Assembly: GCA_003427395.1 (NCBI GenBank)
Contig: BFEA01000275.1
Span: 2,080,569-2,130,488, forward strand
Origin: Chara braunii
Lineage: Eukaryota; Streptophyta; Charophyceae; Charales; Characeae
Direction of reading: 5' to 3'
Length of the DNA stretch: 49,920 nt
Shown here: in pieces, positions 1-12,519 of the stretch
Numbering within the stretch: the first letter of the stretch is position 1
Layout: each line of letters begins with the position of its first letter
The notes under the pieces: generated by a model
What the model saw: the letters and a program-made list of their open reading frames with translations, nothing else
Told to the model about the DNA's origin: nothing
The model's database searches: none
Program-made: the position numbers and the translations under genes

Positions 1-17
1 ACACACACACACCAACA

Positions 18-50
<33 letters not shown>

Positions 51-110
51 CACACACACACACACACACACCAACACACACACACATACACACACACACA
101 CACACACACC
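1..110. repeat. (CA)n microsatellite at window start
   Basis: The sequence is almost pure CA dinucleotides with a few CCAA or ATA interruptions, ending in a short C-rich stretch. A matching CA tract closes the window at the other end. Confidence 0.97.
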
Positions 111-1869
111 AACCCCAACCTCACCCCTTTTTTTCTTCATTTGTTTTCAATTTTTGCATCTTAATTTTTTTCGAACACCCAATTTTCCGACACAAACCCT
201 AAAAACATTTCTAAAAAAATACAGGACAACTCAACGACCATATCCCTCATGAAAAAAAAATGACAAAAAAAAATTGTGTTTTTTTTTGTTTTTTTTAAAT
301 AATTTGTTTGAATCGATTTTCGTTTTTTATTTTTAAAAAATCTTAAACGAGGTCGGATTCCGAAATGAAAAATATAGGATTGTAGGGTTTTGCAAGCCCC
401 ACAACCCTATATTTGTTTTTTTTTTTTAACGTACTTTTAGGGGTATAAAAACAAAATTAAAGAACCAGGCCGCGGACAGGGCCTCATTGGTCAGGGCGGC
501 CGAATTGCCCGTGACCTAGGCCGCGGATGTCACGTAGCAATACGGACATTCGTTGAGCACGGAAAAGTAGGAAAATACATATCTTCTAACAGAAAGTATG
601 GATTAACAATTCAGCGGGCGGGCCAAAAACAGCAGAAGGACACATCTTTTCTATTTGTCCGTGTTAGCAGTTCATGGTAACTGGTGTCCATCACGATGAC
701 AACAACAGCGAGCTAACTCAAACGTATGTGAACTTCGTTGTCGTGTAACATAGAAAAGCGGGAAAAGGACACCTATTCTACTTGACTTGCGAGTTGTGCG
801 AAAGGGTCCAATAAACCGAAATCGATTCGCACTTCCCAGCGGGTGCAAGTTTCTTGACGACCGCTTAATCTCTCAAAGCCTTTTCGTAATCTGATTCATG
901 CCGAAAGGTCAAAATTATCTCGTAGTCATGATAACCTTTCTACAGATAAGCACAATTTCCTTTGTGAGAGTACGGATAGTCATATACATCACGCTACCAA
1001 CCATCTACTAAAAGCGCGAATGCATAATCTGAAAGGAATGGTTGAGCGTAAAAAAAAAGAAAATGACACATCTTCGAAGAGGAAGTCTGAGTTACCAGTT
1101 AAGACGGAGTCTGGGTTATCAGTTGAGAGGAAATGAACTCGCTTGTGCAAGCAGTTGTAATCTGGCTGGATTCCATCATACATTATGTGATGAGGCAAAA
1201 AGGGATTGTGAGATAGTGATGTCGAAGCATGAGATAGGGGACAAATGAAAGAGGACACATTTTCTAAACAAAATCACCACTACACAATGCACATGATCAC
1301 AATCACATAACTTCTGGACATATATGAGAACGAAAAGTAGAAAACGTTCAGGTTTTCGAAAAGTAAAAAATGACACATCTTCACGTATACACCGACTTAT
1401 ACCAAGCAACCGTGAAGTGAAGACAAACGCATGTAATAAAAGCAATGGCGGAATGACCTATCAGAGATGTTCATCTTCATACTATAAATAATCGTATACT
1501 TTTCTCTTGGTGCAAGGGAGCAATTTCACATGCCAGGTACCCGACTGATGGTACTCCTCTCTGTAGAAAACAACCTCTATGTTGTGATCCCTATGTTCGA
1601 CTATTCATAATATGTCATCATAATGATCAAACTCCGTATACGTGGGCAACGGTGGGCTTGAACGATTTTTAGAAACACCCCTGTTACTATAAAAACTTCA
1701 TTTACTGTACAACCTTATTATAAAGACTTCATTTACTGTATAACCATGATAGGGATACAAATAAATACTCTTGTAACGGAGTGAATGAATGATTGCGATG
1801 AGAAGAATGAATATTATGATGAATTGATGTTTGTGATGATATGATGAATGAATGTTATCTTCGGTGCAT
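111..1869. other. AT-rich DNA without a recognisable gene
   Basis: No reading frame here looks like a protein. A short motif around GACACATCTT or a close variant recurs roughly at 640, 755, 1065, 1253 and 1370, which suggests an old tandem or dispersed repeat. GC-rich sequence with two copies of GGCCGCGGA lies near 470-530. Confidence 0.6.
368..414. repeat. Short inverted repeat (hairpin)
   Basis: Left arm AAATATAGG-TTGT-GG and right arm CC-CAACCCTATATTT are complementary over about 17 positions with two mismatches, separated by a loop of about 12 nt. Confidence 0.6.
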
Positions 1870-2840
1870 GACCTTGCAAATAGTTAGACGTTATTCTACA
1901 TGTCCAATTGGATAAATGTTGTCCATTCCAGGATTGGATATTATGTTTAATGAATCACCTATCGAATGGGTAAACATAATTCTTACGTAAGATATTTGCC
2001 TTTGGAGTGAATGGATGTTCGCAACAGCAGGGATGAATGTTAATGTTTGATAATACAACTTGCAAATGAATGGATCAACCACATAAGGTGACAATCCAGC
2101 GTGCAGATTAAATTACCGCGCTTATGGAGTGCACCCCTGCTCTCCACCTAAGTGCGAGTTCACTCGCATTTTGCTTATATCATATTCAGCTGAAAGGGTT
2201 ATCAAGCAAGCCCTAGACCTTGCAAATAGTTAGACATTATTCTACATGTCCAATTCGATAAATGTTGTTCATTCCAAGATTGAATATTGTGTTTAATGAA
2301 TGACCTATCGAAAGGGCAAACATAATTCTTACGTAAGATATTTGCCCCTGGAGTGAATGGATGTTCGCAATAGCAGGAATGAATGTTAATGTTTGATGAT
2401 ACAACTTGCAAATGGATGGATCAACCGCATAAGGTGACAAGCCAGTGCGCAGATGAAATCACCGCGCTTATGGAGTGCACCCCTGCTCTCCACCTAAGTG
2501 TGAGTTCACTCGCATTTTGCTTATATCATATTCAGTTGAAAGGGCTACCAACCAAACCCTAGTTGCAATTGAGCATCACAGACTGTCCAACAATTGATAA
2601 CATGCGAAAACTGTGTTTGATGATACAACCTACAAATGGGTGGACATATTTCTACGTGGAGCATTTGCCCTTGAAATCTTTGTTTGAATATATGTTTGTA
2701 TGGATAAATCAACCGCACAAGGTGACAAGCCAACGTCCAGATTAAATCACCACGTTTATGGTGCACACCCCTAACTCTCCACCTAAGTGCGAGTTCGCTC
2801 TCATTTTGCTTATATCATATTCAGCTGAAAGACCCACCAA
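1870..2840. repeat. Tandem repeat, about 346-bp unit
   Basis: The phrase GACCTTGCAAATAGTTAGAC occurs at 1870 and again at 2216, and the two following units are nearly identical throughout. A third, partial and more diverged unit runs to about 2840; it keeps the closing phrase ending in GCTTATATCATATTCAG. Small ORFs on the minus strand recur in each unit but are shadows of the repeat. Confidence 0.9.
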
Positions 2841-3275
2841 ACAAGCCTCATTTGCCATTGAGCATCAAAGATAGCCCAACAAGTGATAACATGTGGAAAC
2901 TAGAGTTCGGTTTTGTTTGTGAAGTGTGAAATTTTGTTCAAAACAGGTCCAAATCCGACAGGAAGGCCCACCAAAGGCCCACCAACCTTGCCCCAGTTGC
3001 GATTATGTATCAAAGACTACCCTACAACAGATAACTTGTGGGAACTGGAGATCAGTTGCGTTTGTGGATTGCGAAACTCGGCTCGAAACAAATCCAGATT
3101 CAATAGGAAGGTCCACCGATGACCCACCAACCTAGCCCCAGTTGCGATTGAGCATCAAAGACTGCCCAACAACTGATGACCTGTGAGAACTGAAGTTCAA
3201 TTCTGTTTGTGGAGTGCGTAACTCTGCTCGAAGCAGATCCGGATCTAACAGGAAGGCCCAACAACTTCGAAGTAT
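2840..3275. repeat. Tandem repeat, about 145-bp unit
   Basis: Versions of GCATCAAAGACTGCCCAAC start near 2863, 3008 and 3152, with a related copy near 2571 inside the preceding array. Each is followed by a GGAACTGGAGTT-like and then an AACAGGAAGGCCCACC-like segment. Confidence 0.85.
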
Positions 3276-3762
3276 TTGCGGTCAGACATCATAAACCGCA
3301 CGCCATCTGATCTCTTGGTCGGGCAGTATATGATGCCTAATCTCGATTGTGGTCGGGATGGTGGAACCTCCTTTTAGATTTGGATCTGTTTGTGAAGTGC
3401 AAAAGTCTACTCGAAGAGATCCTTGTCCAACAAGAAGGCCCACCAGCCTAGCCATAGTTGTGATAAGAGATCGGGTACTACCCAACAATTGATACCCCAC
3501 AACCAGTAGACTGCGGATCTGCCTGGCAGAGCATCAAGGTCCCCTAAGAGTGCAAGCGACTTTCCACAAAGAGAACCAACGACTGTTTGACACATCTTGA
3601 AGGTGCTCGGCCGGACAACGATAATTGCAAATTGATTCAAGGTTTACATGGTATATGGCACCCTGACAAAGAGACCCTTCTAGGCTAGAATCAGGAGCTC
3701 AAGCCCCTACTCCTCCCGCCCCTGTGTTCGCAACATCAAGATAAACATACCAACTCAGTGCA

Positions 3763-3954
3763 GTCAGCAGAAGAGGGTTCGTCGATTTCTTAGGTCGTTC
3801 ATTGAACGTACTATGTATAGGACTGAGGCCAGATGGGGGGGGGGAGGAGGGGCTTGAGCTAAGCCCCTCCTCCCCCTGCCATCCGACCTCCGTGCTATAG
3901 ATGTTACGTGTACTGCACGGCCTTCCAAATCGATGAACCCTTTTCTGCTGACTT
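3763..3954. repeat. Long imperfect hairpin (copy 1)
   Basis: The arms, about 93 bp each, begin TCAGCAGAAGAGGGTTCG on the left and end CGAACCC-like TTTTCTGCTGA on the right. They meet at a short loop between GAGGGGCTT and AAGCCCCTC. The central part is a G-run opposed to a C-run. The structure resembles a foldback element or a hairpin-RNA precursor. Confidence 0.8.
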
Positions 3955-4513
3955 ACGCACGACCTCCTGAAATCTAGATCCAACAGGAAGGCTCACTGAG
4001 TTCGCAGCATTTTCGCTTAGGCATCATAAACTACACGGCATTTGATCCGTTTGTCGGCCGGTATATGATGCCTAATTTCGACTGTGGTCAGGATGGTGGA
4101 ACCTCCTTTTAGATCTGGATTTGTTTATGGAGTGTGAAACTCTTCCAAAAGAGATCCATGTCCACCTGACTCCAGCAGGAAGGTTCACCTACCCAGCCAC
4201 AACTGTGATAAGGCATCGGATACTGCCCAACAACCGATACCCCACAACCAGTAGACTTCGAATCTCCCTGGCCAAGCATCACTGGCAAGGTCCGCTAAGA
4301 GTGCAAATGACTTGCCACAAAGAGAACCAACGATTGTTTGACACATCTTGAAGGTCTTCGGCCAAACGACGATAATTGCGAATTGATTCGAGGTTTACGT
4401 GGTATATGTCACCCTGACAAAAAGGCCCTTCTAGGTTAGAACCAGGAGCTCAAGCCCCTACTCCTCCCACCCCTTTGTTCGCAGCATCAGGATAAGGTCA
4501 TCCCAAATCGGTG

Positions 4514-4705
4514 AAGTTAGCAGAACAGGGTTCATTGATTTCTTAGGTCGTGCGTTGAACGTACTATCTATAGGACGGAGACAAGATGGTGGGGGGAGGA
4601 CGAGCTTCAAGTAAGCCCCTCCTCCCCTCGCCATCTGGCCTCCATCCTATAGATGTTACGTTTAACGCACAACATTCAAAATCGGTGAACCCCCTTCTGC
4701 TGACT
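4514..4705. repeat. Long imperfect hairpin (copy 2)
   Basis: This is the equivalent of the first hairpin in the second 745-bp unit. The arms start at TTAGCAGAACAGGGTTCA and end at CCCTTCTGCTGAC, with the G-rich and C-rich core in the middle. Confidence 0.78.
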
Positions 4706-5251
4706 CCGTACGACCTCCGAAAATGTAGATCTAACAAGAAGGCCCACTGACTTTGCAACATCTGCGGTTAGGCATCATTAACTGCACGACATCTAATCCC
4801 TTTGTCGGACAGTATATGATGCCTAATCTCGCATGTGGTCAGGATGGGTGAACCTCCTTATGGATCTGGATATGTTTGTGGAGTGCAAAAAAACTCTGCT
4901 CGAAAAGATCCATGTCCAACAGGAAGGCCCACCAACCTAGGCATAGTTTTGATAAGGGATCGGGGACTACCCAACAATTGATACCTTGCAACCAGTAGAC
5001 TCTGAATCTGCCTGGCCAAGCATCAAGGTCCCGTAAGAGTGCAAATGACTTACCACAAAGGGAACCAACGACTGTTTGACACATCTTGAAGGTGTTCGGT
5101 CGAATAATGATAATTGCGAATTGATTCGAGGTTTATGTGGTATATGTCACCCCGACAAAGACACCCTTCTAGGCGAGAATCAGGAGCTCAAGCCCTTACT
5201 CCTCCCGCCCCAATGTTCGCAGCATCTGGATAAGGTTATTCCACATCGGCA

Positions 5252-5443
5252 ACGTCGACAGAAGAGGGTTCACCGATTTCTTAGGTCCTGCGTTGGACAT
5301 ATTATCTATAGGACAGAGGTCAGATGGGGGGGGGAGGAGGGGTTGGAGCGAAGCCCCTCCTTCACCCTTCATCTGACCTCTGTCCTAAAGACGTCACGTT
5401 TAACGCACGACCTTCCATATCGGTGAACCGTCTTCTGCTGACT
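5252..5443. repeat. Long imperfect hairpin (copy 3)
   Basis: This is the equivalent hairpin in the third unit, again with TATAGGACAGAGGTCAGATG on the left opposed to CATCTGACCTCTGTCCTAAA on the right. In this copy that arm section is nearly perfectly paired. Confidence 0.8.
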
Positions 5444-5469
5444 TATGCACGGCCTCCCGACATCTAAAG

Positions 5470-7180
5470 TGTTACGCCACAAAGTCCCCATCGAACTCAA
5501 AGTCCATTCGCATTTCTCTGTGTGAAATCATCGGGGAAATGTTTATGTTTGGTGCAGACCTCCCAAATCGGTGAAGCTTTTGAATTCATGAACATAACGG
5601 TTGCCTACAAGATGAGCATGCAAGGCCTTCCAAACCGGGAAAATAATGTTTGCCTACATGATCATCATGTGTGACATTTTCTGGACTGGCACAAGCTCAA
5701 GCAGAACCCCTTTCGCTGACGGTATGCACGATCTCGTGAGTGCTGGTAGCTTTGCAGGTTCTTTGTTATATAGTGTCGTGAAAAAGCATCGGCTCAAGTT
5801 GGGGAGTTCCACCCGACAAGTAGCAAGAGTAGCAAGTTGACGGGTCACGTCCATCAACTTGCGACTTGTTGGGCGCCGGACCCTTTGGTGGTGCATTGTC
5901 ATTTGGCGAAGAAGTCATCTGCATATTGATTTTGAGTTCGTTAGCAACCCCTTCGTGAATAGATCCTGTGCCAAGTAGCAAGTTGACGGGTCAAGTCCAT
6001 CAACTCGCAACTTGTCGGGCTCTGGACCCTTGTCGTGACTTGTCGGGCGGCGGAACCCTTCCCTATGAGGCTGTGCAATGTCATTTGTCGAAGACGTCAT
6101 CCGCAAATTGATTCTGAGTTGTTGCATAGCTCCTTTCTGAATAGATCCTGTGCAAAATTATCAGTATTTCTTTTCTCATCCTATACTCCTGTCGGGACTT
6201 GTCGGACACTGGACCCGTGCCGTGTGAAGTCGTGCCGTATCCTTTGGCGAAGAGGTCATCTGCGAATTGATTCAAAGTTGTTGAGCGGCTCATTTTTGAA
6301 TAGATAGTGTGCAATGCGTATAAGATCAGAACACGTGACATTTTTGTGGACTGGGAGATACACTAGTGGAACCCTTTTCGCTTATGGTATGCACGACCTC
6401 CCGTACAACAAAATATAGGGTCCAAACCCTTGGTCATGAGTGTTGGTAGCTCTGCAGGCTCTTTGTTGTACAATGTCATGTAAAGCATAGGCTCAAGCTA
6501 GTTTACAATGTTCTTGTATTGTTTGCTCAAAGTTTGTTTTCAAGGTACTGGGGAGTTATGTCCGATAAGTAGCAAGTTGAAGGGTCGAGTCCACCAACTC
6601 GCGACTTGTTGGGCGTCAGACATCTGTCCTGTTACGTGGTGCAGTGTCATTTGGCGAAGCGTTCATCCGCAAATTGATTTTGATTTGTTGACCGGCTCCT
6701 TCTTGAATAAATCCTACCTTGACCTTATCCTTTTTGTGTTGTGTATCACATTTGCGAATGTATTAGGAGGAATAAAGCGAGTCCCTAGGGGATGTGCATC
6801 CATTATCAACATAAATAATGAGGTCACCCCCATAATCTGCTTCGTAAACTTCAATGAGGCTTGTGCATTGTACCCATCCACATTTGTTATCAGCAAGCGT
6901 GCTAGTGATCTAGTTAGTGGGTTGGAAAAAATGCACGAAAAGTATTAGGTTGAAGGGTGGAGCCGTTTAACCTTCTTGCCTTCACAACTCATACTGCAAA
7001 CTAATTCACGTTTTTACTCAGGACTTTCTAGACTGAAATCGGGAGCTCAACCTTCTTCCCTCTGTCCCCCCATTCGAAGTCTTTCATATTGGCGAAATCG
7101 TTGGCGAGTAGTCAATGCATTTGACATTTTATCGGATATGTCAATGGTTTATGGGTTGAGCCTATGAGTCTACAATTTGT
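5470..7180. repeat. Degenerate tandem repeats, about 160-400 bp spacing
   Basis: The phrase GTCATTTGGCGAAGNNGTCAT followed by a CGCAAATTGATT-like segment occurs near 5898, 6080, 6237 and 6646. It alternates with CAAGTTGACGGGTCNAGTCCA and ACTTGTCGGGC segments. No protein signature is seen; the 146-codon plus-strand frame at 6508-6948 has no recognisable motif. Confidence 0.75.
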
Positions 7181-7189
7181 CAGGCCAGA

Positions 7190-8165
7190 CTTCCAACATA
7201 TGTCGAGGGTCCATACTCCAAGTCCGTGAGCCCACAATTTGTCGGGCAAGGCATCCAACTCATTGTGCTCCCAAAGAATAACATTCCAGACAAAGTGCTT
7301 CGTAGAGCTCTATGAGCCCATGTACGTTGTTAATTCCCATATGAGCATCACAAGAAGGGGCCCAATACACTGTTTATTTGCACTTGACCATCGAATTGAA
7401 AGGAAACAAGAACGATCACTCCCTGTAGGAAGGGTTTACAATGCCCCACCACGCCATTCAGTGACATTCACCCTTCCGACATGACATAAAAACTATGTTT
7501 ATCCTTACTTAAAGTGTTTCAAAATGCACTATTGGCCCAAAGAATGCCCCACCACACCACTCATCATACCGACATGACATAACATAAAAACTTTGTCGAT
7601 CCTCTCTTAAAATGCTTCATAAGCATTATTTGCCCACAAACATGAAAAAAAAAATGATTATCCTTACTTAAAGTGCTTCATAAGCACTATCGACCGAATA
7701 CACTGTATTAGTTCACATTTCAAATAGTTCACTTTTTGGACGAAAGTTCAATTTTAATGAAATGTTTGTACTACATGATGACAGATCGTTCATTAGCTCA
7801 TCCTTTCGTTTTTTTAGCTTCAAAAAAGAAAACTCATCTCTTTTTCTTTGTCTTTCGTGTATGTGTGTCATCTCATCTTTGACTATCCTTCCTCAAAAAT
7901 ATAAATGGAAAAAAAAAAAGGGTCTTGCATTTGTTTAAAAAAATAGGTTCTAGTTTTAAAACGTTTACAATGTGAGCAAGACTCTTAGTTTTTTTGTAAC
8001 AATTCAAATAAAGCGCATGAGAGCACTAGTGATCTGCGAGTTGTTTACCTCAAGACGCCACAATTTTTATTTTTTGTTTTTTTTTGGGGGGGGGGGATTT
8101 TTTTTCTTTAGGAAGTGAGGGAATTTTTATCCAACATTTCATCCTAATCCAAATGTATCTTATTG
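7190..8165. other. AT-rich DNA, no gene seen
   Basis: Several diverged repeats of a segment around AAAAACTATGTTTATCCTTACTTAAAGTG lie at 7490-7700. A G-run and T-runs occur near 8070-8110. Nothing coding is recognisable. Confidence 0.6.
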
Positions 8166-8350
8166 CTTTTAACAAAAAAAACTTGTATGTTGTCGCTAGT
8201 GAAAGTTGAAGCCTGAGCAATACTGAGCGATTCTCAACCGTCCATGAAACCTAACCTTAAAAAAAAAAACTTGTATCTTATTGCTAGTGGAAGTTGGAAC
8301 CTGAGCAAAGTTGAGCAATTCTCAACCATCCATGAAACCTAACCTTTTCT
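8165..8350. repeat. Tandem duplication, about 95-100-bp unit
   Basis: Two adjacent copies share AACTTGTAT, GCTAGTGAAAGTTG, CCTGAGCAA and CCATGAAACCTAACCTT in the same order, with about 10 per cent divergence. Confidence 0.85.
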
Positions 8351-8570
8351 TTTTTTTTCTTTCGTTTATTTTTCTATAACTTTGAACAAGTTTGGTCCAT
8401 TTCTCGATTTGTGTGTGTCATCCTTGAATGCGCATGGGCCAACCAATTTTTTTATGCATGGCGCATCATTCCATTTTTTCAAAATCTAAAAACAAAAGCA
8501 AAAGCAGAGAGCGCATGCGTTGATCCAAACAACCACCAGCAAACTATAGTTACCACCAAAAATTCGTATG

Positions 8571-8587
8571 TCTCTCTCCCTCTCTCC

Positions 8588-8665
<78 letters not shown>

Positions 8666-8728
8666 AACACCAAGTGGCGAACTCTCTCTCTCTCTCTCTC
8701 TCTCCCCCCCTCTCTCTCTCTCTCTCCA
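8571..8728. repeat. (CT)n microsatellite
   Basis: Long pure CT tracts are broken by one short non-repeat segment (about 8663-8682). The serine/leucine and arginine/glutamate ORFs over it are translation artefacts of the repeat. Confidence 0.97.
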
Positions 8729-9284
8729 CATAGTTATTTAGGATCTTTGTATAAACATATATACACTTCGTTATGTTGTGTGTGTATGTCTGTGTGCGTG
8801 TGTGTGTATGTGCGCGCGCTCCGTTGCTTGGCACGAATCCCTCGATACTTTGGTGGATGTCAACCTCATACCTGTCAATCTGAAGAACACAATCGCAATA
8901 CCGAGAGCAGAACCCGTCATGTTTTGCACATCGCAAAAGTTGTTACGTTTTCTCGTGTTCTTGTCTCGTTAAGCTTACTTCGCTTTTGTGCCTCTACCGA
9001 CAGGTCTCTGTCCTTTTAATGAGATGCATGTTCACACATATGGACCCCGCCAACCACATGGGCAAGGTCCCAATGATTACCTACATTCCCTGTTACTTGG
9101 TCGTCAATCACCGTTAATCAACTGTCCATCCATAACGGAGAATCCGCCGTATTAACTGGGATTGGGACATTTGTCCCCCAGGCCATTGGCCAGCCGCCGA
9201 CCAGCCCACCCATTCGTAGCTCTTTTTCTTTTTTGAAGTTTTTTCTTTACTGGAGGGTTTGGTCGTCCTCCATAGCACAACGAA

Positions 9285-9365
9285 CTCGGTCCGTGGTAAC
9301 TCAATTGGTTAAACAGGAGTGTAACAATGAAGAGGTCATAGGTACGACTCCTCCCCTCAGCCTCT
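9285..9365 (+). repeat. tRNA-like SINE head
   Basis: An A-box-like TGGTAACTCAATTGGTTA is followed about 35 nt later by a B-box-like GGTACGACTCC. A second B-box-like GGATTCGATTCC lies near 9424. The flanks do not form an acceptor stem, so this is a tRNA-derived retroposon and not a working tRNA gene. A poly-T tract at 9591-9609 may mark an adjoining tail. Confidence 0.55.
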
Positions 9366-9599
9366 CGTCCGTAATTCTGACTTCTCGGTGTTAGATTGCA
9401 TGCAATCGCCTCCTGGAAACATAGTGGATTCGATTCCAATCGTCCTTCAGATTTCTCCCCTCAGCCTCTCCTCCAAACACTGAAAAATAAATATGCAGCT
9501 CTGCGACGACTCATATACGGCAGCATCTTTCGGAGGCCAGGTATTGGACCGAAATGGATGGTGGTGCCAGCCAAGAAGGTGGGCCAACCGTTTTTTTTT

Positions 9600-10380
9600 T
9601 TTTTTTTTTCTTGCACGACTGAGGACGGTTTTAAGGCCGACTTTAATATCTAGCTGAGGTACTAGTGGTTCAATACACGGTGTGATAGAGGGGGACGAAA
9701 TTCATAGCGACCCAGAGAGGTGTATACTAGTGCAGGAACGTAGAGGGTTGGGTTGGGAATCAACGGGTCCACAAAACTTGCAATGACGTGGGGAATGAGT
9801 GCTTCTGAGTACCAGGGGCGCATTGAGAGTAGTCTGACACTGAGGTGGGGAGTGAAAACTAGCCTTAGACTACCAATACATCTGGAAAATCACGAATGAG
9901 CCTCCCTGAAAAATTTGGGGACTCAAGACAGGGCCCGCCTGGGGGCGGGTGAAATTTTTCTTTTTGTTCAGTGTCGTGCCTGGTGTCACCCCAAGGCACA
10001 AATTTTTCTTTTTTTCCCCACCCTTTGGAGACCCTATCCCAAACCTTTGAAGTTCTATATTTTCTACCTTTCTAGAAGAGGCTCAATAGAGATTCTCAAC
10101 TTGGTTGGGGCCATGTACTGATGGCTTAGCGAGTTGGGGCTTATTTGAGGTGTCGTCGTGCACCGAATCTGGTGGTGCAGGTAGGGGCAAGAGGATCAGA
10201 AGCATTGTCCAACTCTGAGGAGCATTATACTTTTTTTTTTTTTGCTCCTATCATGGCAATGTTATCCGAGGGTGATAGGAGCACTCCTAGACAGAAGCAC
10301 TGCTCTTGGCGGGGGAGTAGGAGCAAATGGATCCTTGGTGGGAAGGGGGGGCCGTCAGGTGGAGAAGGGAATGCGTACTT
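9600..10380. other. Anonymous sequence
   Basis: No recognisable gene is seen. Short T-runs and a near-repeat of AAATTTTTCTTTTT occur at 9950-10016. The plus-strand frame at 10145-10582 starts here, but only its 3' part (inside the next repeat unit) has a homologous partner in the window. Confidence 0.5.
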
Positions 10381-11665
10381 TATGAAAAAGGACAACCATT
10401 TCGCTGTCAAGGAGGGAGGGGCACATATGACAGATAAGAAGGAATGTGACATAGCCAGAGTAAGGGACATGGGATGCGCACACGAGCAACTGGGAAAAGC
10501 AGAAATCGGTGCTGACACGATTGTGCAATCAGCCAAGAAAACAAGCTTGGCTAAGAGAGATTCCGGAGGCGATCCCAATTGAACGGCTGGTTAGACTGAC
10601 GAATGTTGGGTGGAACAAGGGGGAAAGGGCTAGAGCAACAGAGGAACAAACACCAGAGACAATATTCAAAATAGAAGGCTAGATCGATGAAACCCGATAT
10701 GTGGCTTAAACTTAGAGGGGGGAAAGAGGCTGATAAGAAATGTTAGTGCAACCATTGCGATGCGAAGAGAGAGATGGCCTCATCTTCAGAGACTTGTATA
10801 CAAGAGTGACAGTGTTGAAGAGATACTGCAAGAACAAGGGGGCCATACATCGACTGATTGGTGTGGATCTGGCCAGCAAGGTGCATGCAGAAGGTGGAGA
10901 ATCAGAGAGGTGACCATGAAGGCCTTATATTGACAACAGGCCACAAACATCGAAATGGTAGACGAAGTGATGAACCGTTGGACAAAGAGGGGTGGATCAA
11001 TGATGAAGTCAGGATGTGAAAAACTACATTCTGCATGTGTGAAGATTTCTATGCAATCTGAAAGTTGGCTTGAAACAGACCTTTGTGCTTATATGGGGCT
11101 ATTTTCTCTTGATTGCTCCTTGTTTGGGTTTCCTAACTTGTAATGCAATCTCTTATTTTTCAGAGTAAGAGGTCGAACGTGCCTTCGTGGGCATTAATAA
11201 AAGATGATGTGTCTCCTTCGTTTTTTTTTTTTTTTTTCTACCTCACAATTTTGCATTGCTTGGTGGGAAGGACATTTAAAATTTTCGATGGCCCGTGCGG
11301 TAGGTACACGTGTGTATTTTGAAATTCCTTTTCGAACAAGTACTTTTAATTAGCATTAGTTTTTAGGCTCGCTACATGGACTTCTCATGCGTAGTTCTTC
11401 ACATTTTTTTCCCTTGTGCCCCTTAATCTTGTTTTCAACTGTCAATTTCCTCTCTTTTATCTTCATGCTTAAGTGCCTTTTTTATCTCCCCTACCACTTC
11501 TTGGCACTCGTGCACCCACCTAGCGCGTGCACTTTCCTACTTCTTCATATCTCATTGGTCAGTCGGGATTGATGGGCGGAGTGTGACAAAGTCCCCCAAG
11601 TCGCGGTCCTGGTATGCAGCTCATAGACACTTATTTTCTACCTTATCAATCAATCCTGCTAATCT
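10380..11665 (+). repeat. Direct repeat unit of about 1.3 kb, copy 1
   Basis: This unit matches 12520-13915 over its length in the same order: a coding-like part (about 10380-10920), a GTTGGACAAAG-GGGGTGGATCA segment, then a non-coding tail containing CTTAATCTTGTTTTCAACTGTCA and CAATCAATCCTGCTAA. The spacing between copies is about 2.1-2.2 kb. A third copy of only the tail part lies at about 11800-12330. The unit is probably an old transposon or repeated gene fragment. Confidence 0.8.
10740..10913 (+). pseudogene. Unrecognised 57-codon reading frame, copy 1
   Basis: The frame opens with MLVQP and contains EERDGLIFRDLYTRV, then IHRLIGVDLASKVHAEG, before a TGA stop. The family is not recognised. 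The reason to list it is that the second repeat copy, at 12881-13054, has the same length with no indel and about 39 of 57 residues identical, keeping EERD-LIFRDLYT, IHRLI-VD-A-KVHAEG. Upstream coding (HF--K-GG-HM-D-KE-DI and DMGCAHEQL) also pairs between copies, but in frames broken by indels. It looks like one exon or domain of a larger decayed gene. Confidence 0.4.
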
Positions 11666-12519
11666 CACACATGCACCTCTAATTCTAAAGTTAGGGAGTG
11701 CGACAAACTCTTGGAGTTAGAGTGATCGAGAAGATTGACTTGCAGAATAGTGTAATATTGTGGAGGTCAGTTATAGAGTTGGGCAGTCCTCCGTGCAGGA
11801 GGTGCATGTGTATATTTTGAAATTCTTTTAAAACTAGTACTTTAACTAGCATAAGACTTTTGGCTCCTCTCCATGGACGCGCTGTGTGAATGAACTTGAT
11901 TGTTTTTTATGCTTGTAGTTCTTCAGTCAGTTTTCCTCGTGCGCCTTAATCTTGTTTTCAACCGCCAATCTCCTATCTTTATCTTCAAGTTCAACTACCT
12001 TCTTTCGCTTCCCTAACTCTTCTTGGCGCTCGCACACCTAACTTGGTGTGCGCACTTTCCCAACTTCTCCCAATCTCATTGGCCAGTACAATGCAACCAG
12101 GATCGATATGCGACTTATAGCCAAGTACCCAAAGTTGCGGTCCAGGTATGCAGCTCATAGGCACTTTCTTTCCACCTTTTCAATCAATCTTGTTCATCCC
12201 GCGCATGCATCTGCAACTATAAATTTACGATGTGTAAATTTATCTCTCTCTAAGGAAACTTTTGGAGTCGGATTGTCTATGCAATCAATAAGATCGACTA
12301 GCAACACAGTGGAGCGTTATGGAGGTGAGTTGCAAAGTTAGAAAGTCGTGACGAGCTGATGGTGGCCGTGTGGTTTTGAGGTATCGTTGTGACAGACTGC
12401 AGGGCACATATGAACTTGGCTTGCGTGACTAGGTTAAGCATGGTGAGGACTCTGCAGGTCGAGTGAAGGGAAGGGAATGTGTACGCTTGCGTGACTAGGT
12501 TAAGCATGGTGAGGACTCA

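Larger units (their letters stand above)
3276..5470. repeat. Tandem repeat, about 745-bp unit, three copies
   Basis: The anchor CATCATAAAC or CATCATTAAC begins units near 3286, 4021 and 4772 (spacings 735 and 751). The whole unit is conserved, including a TATATGATGCCTAATCTCG segment, a GAACCAACGACTGTTTGACA segment, and a long G-rich/C-rich hairpin listed separately. Units differ by scattered substitutions and small indels, so they are not a collapsed or duplicated read. Confidence 0.92.

Noticed and set aside
8411-9019. 202-codon frame over the (CT)n tract
   Set aside because: It is a Ser-Leu repeat produced by the microsatellite, with no domain outside it.
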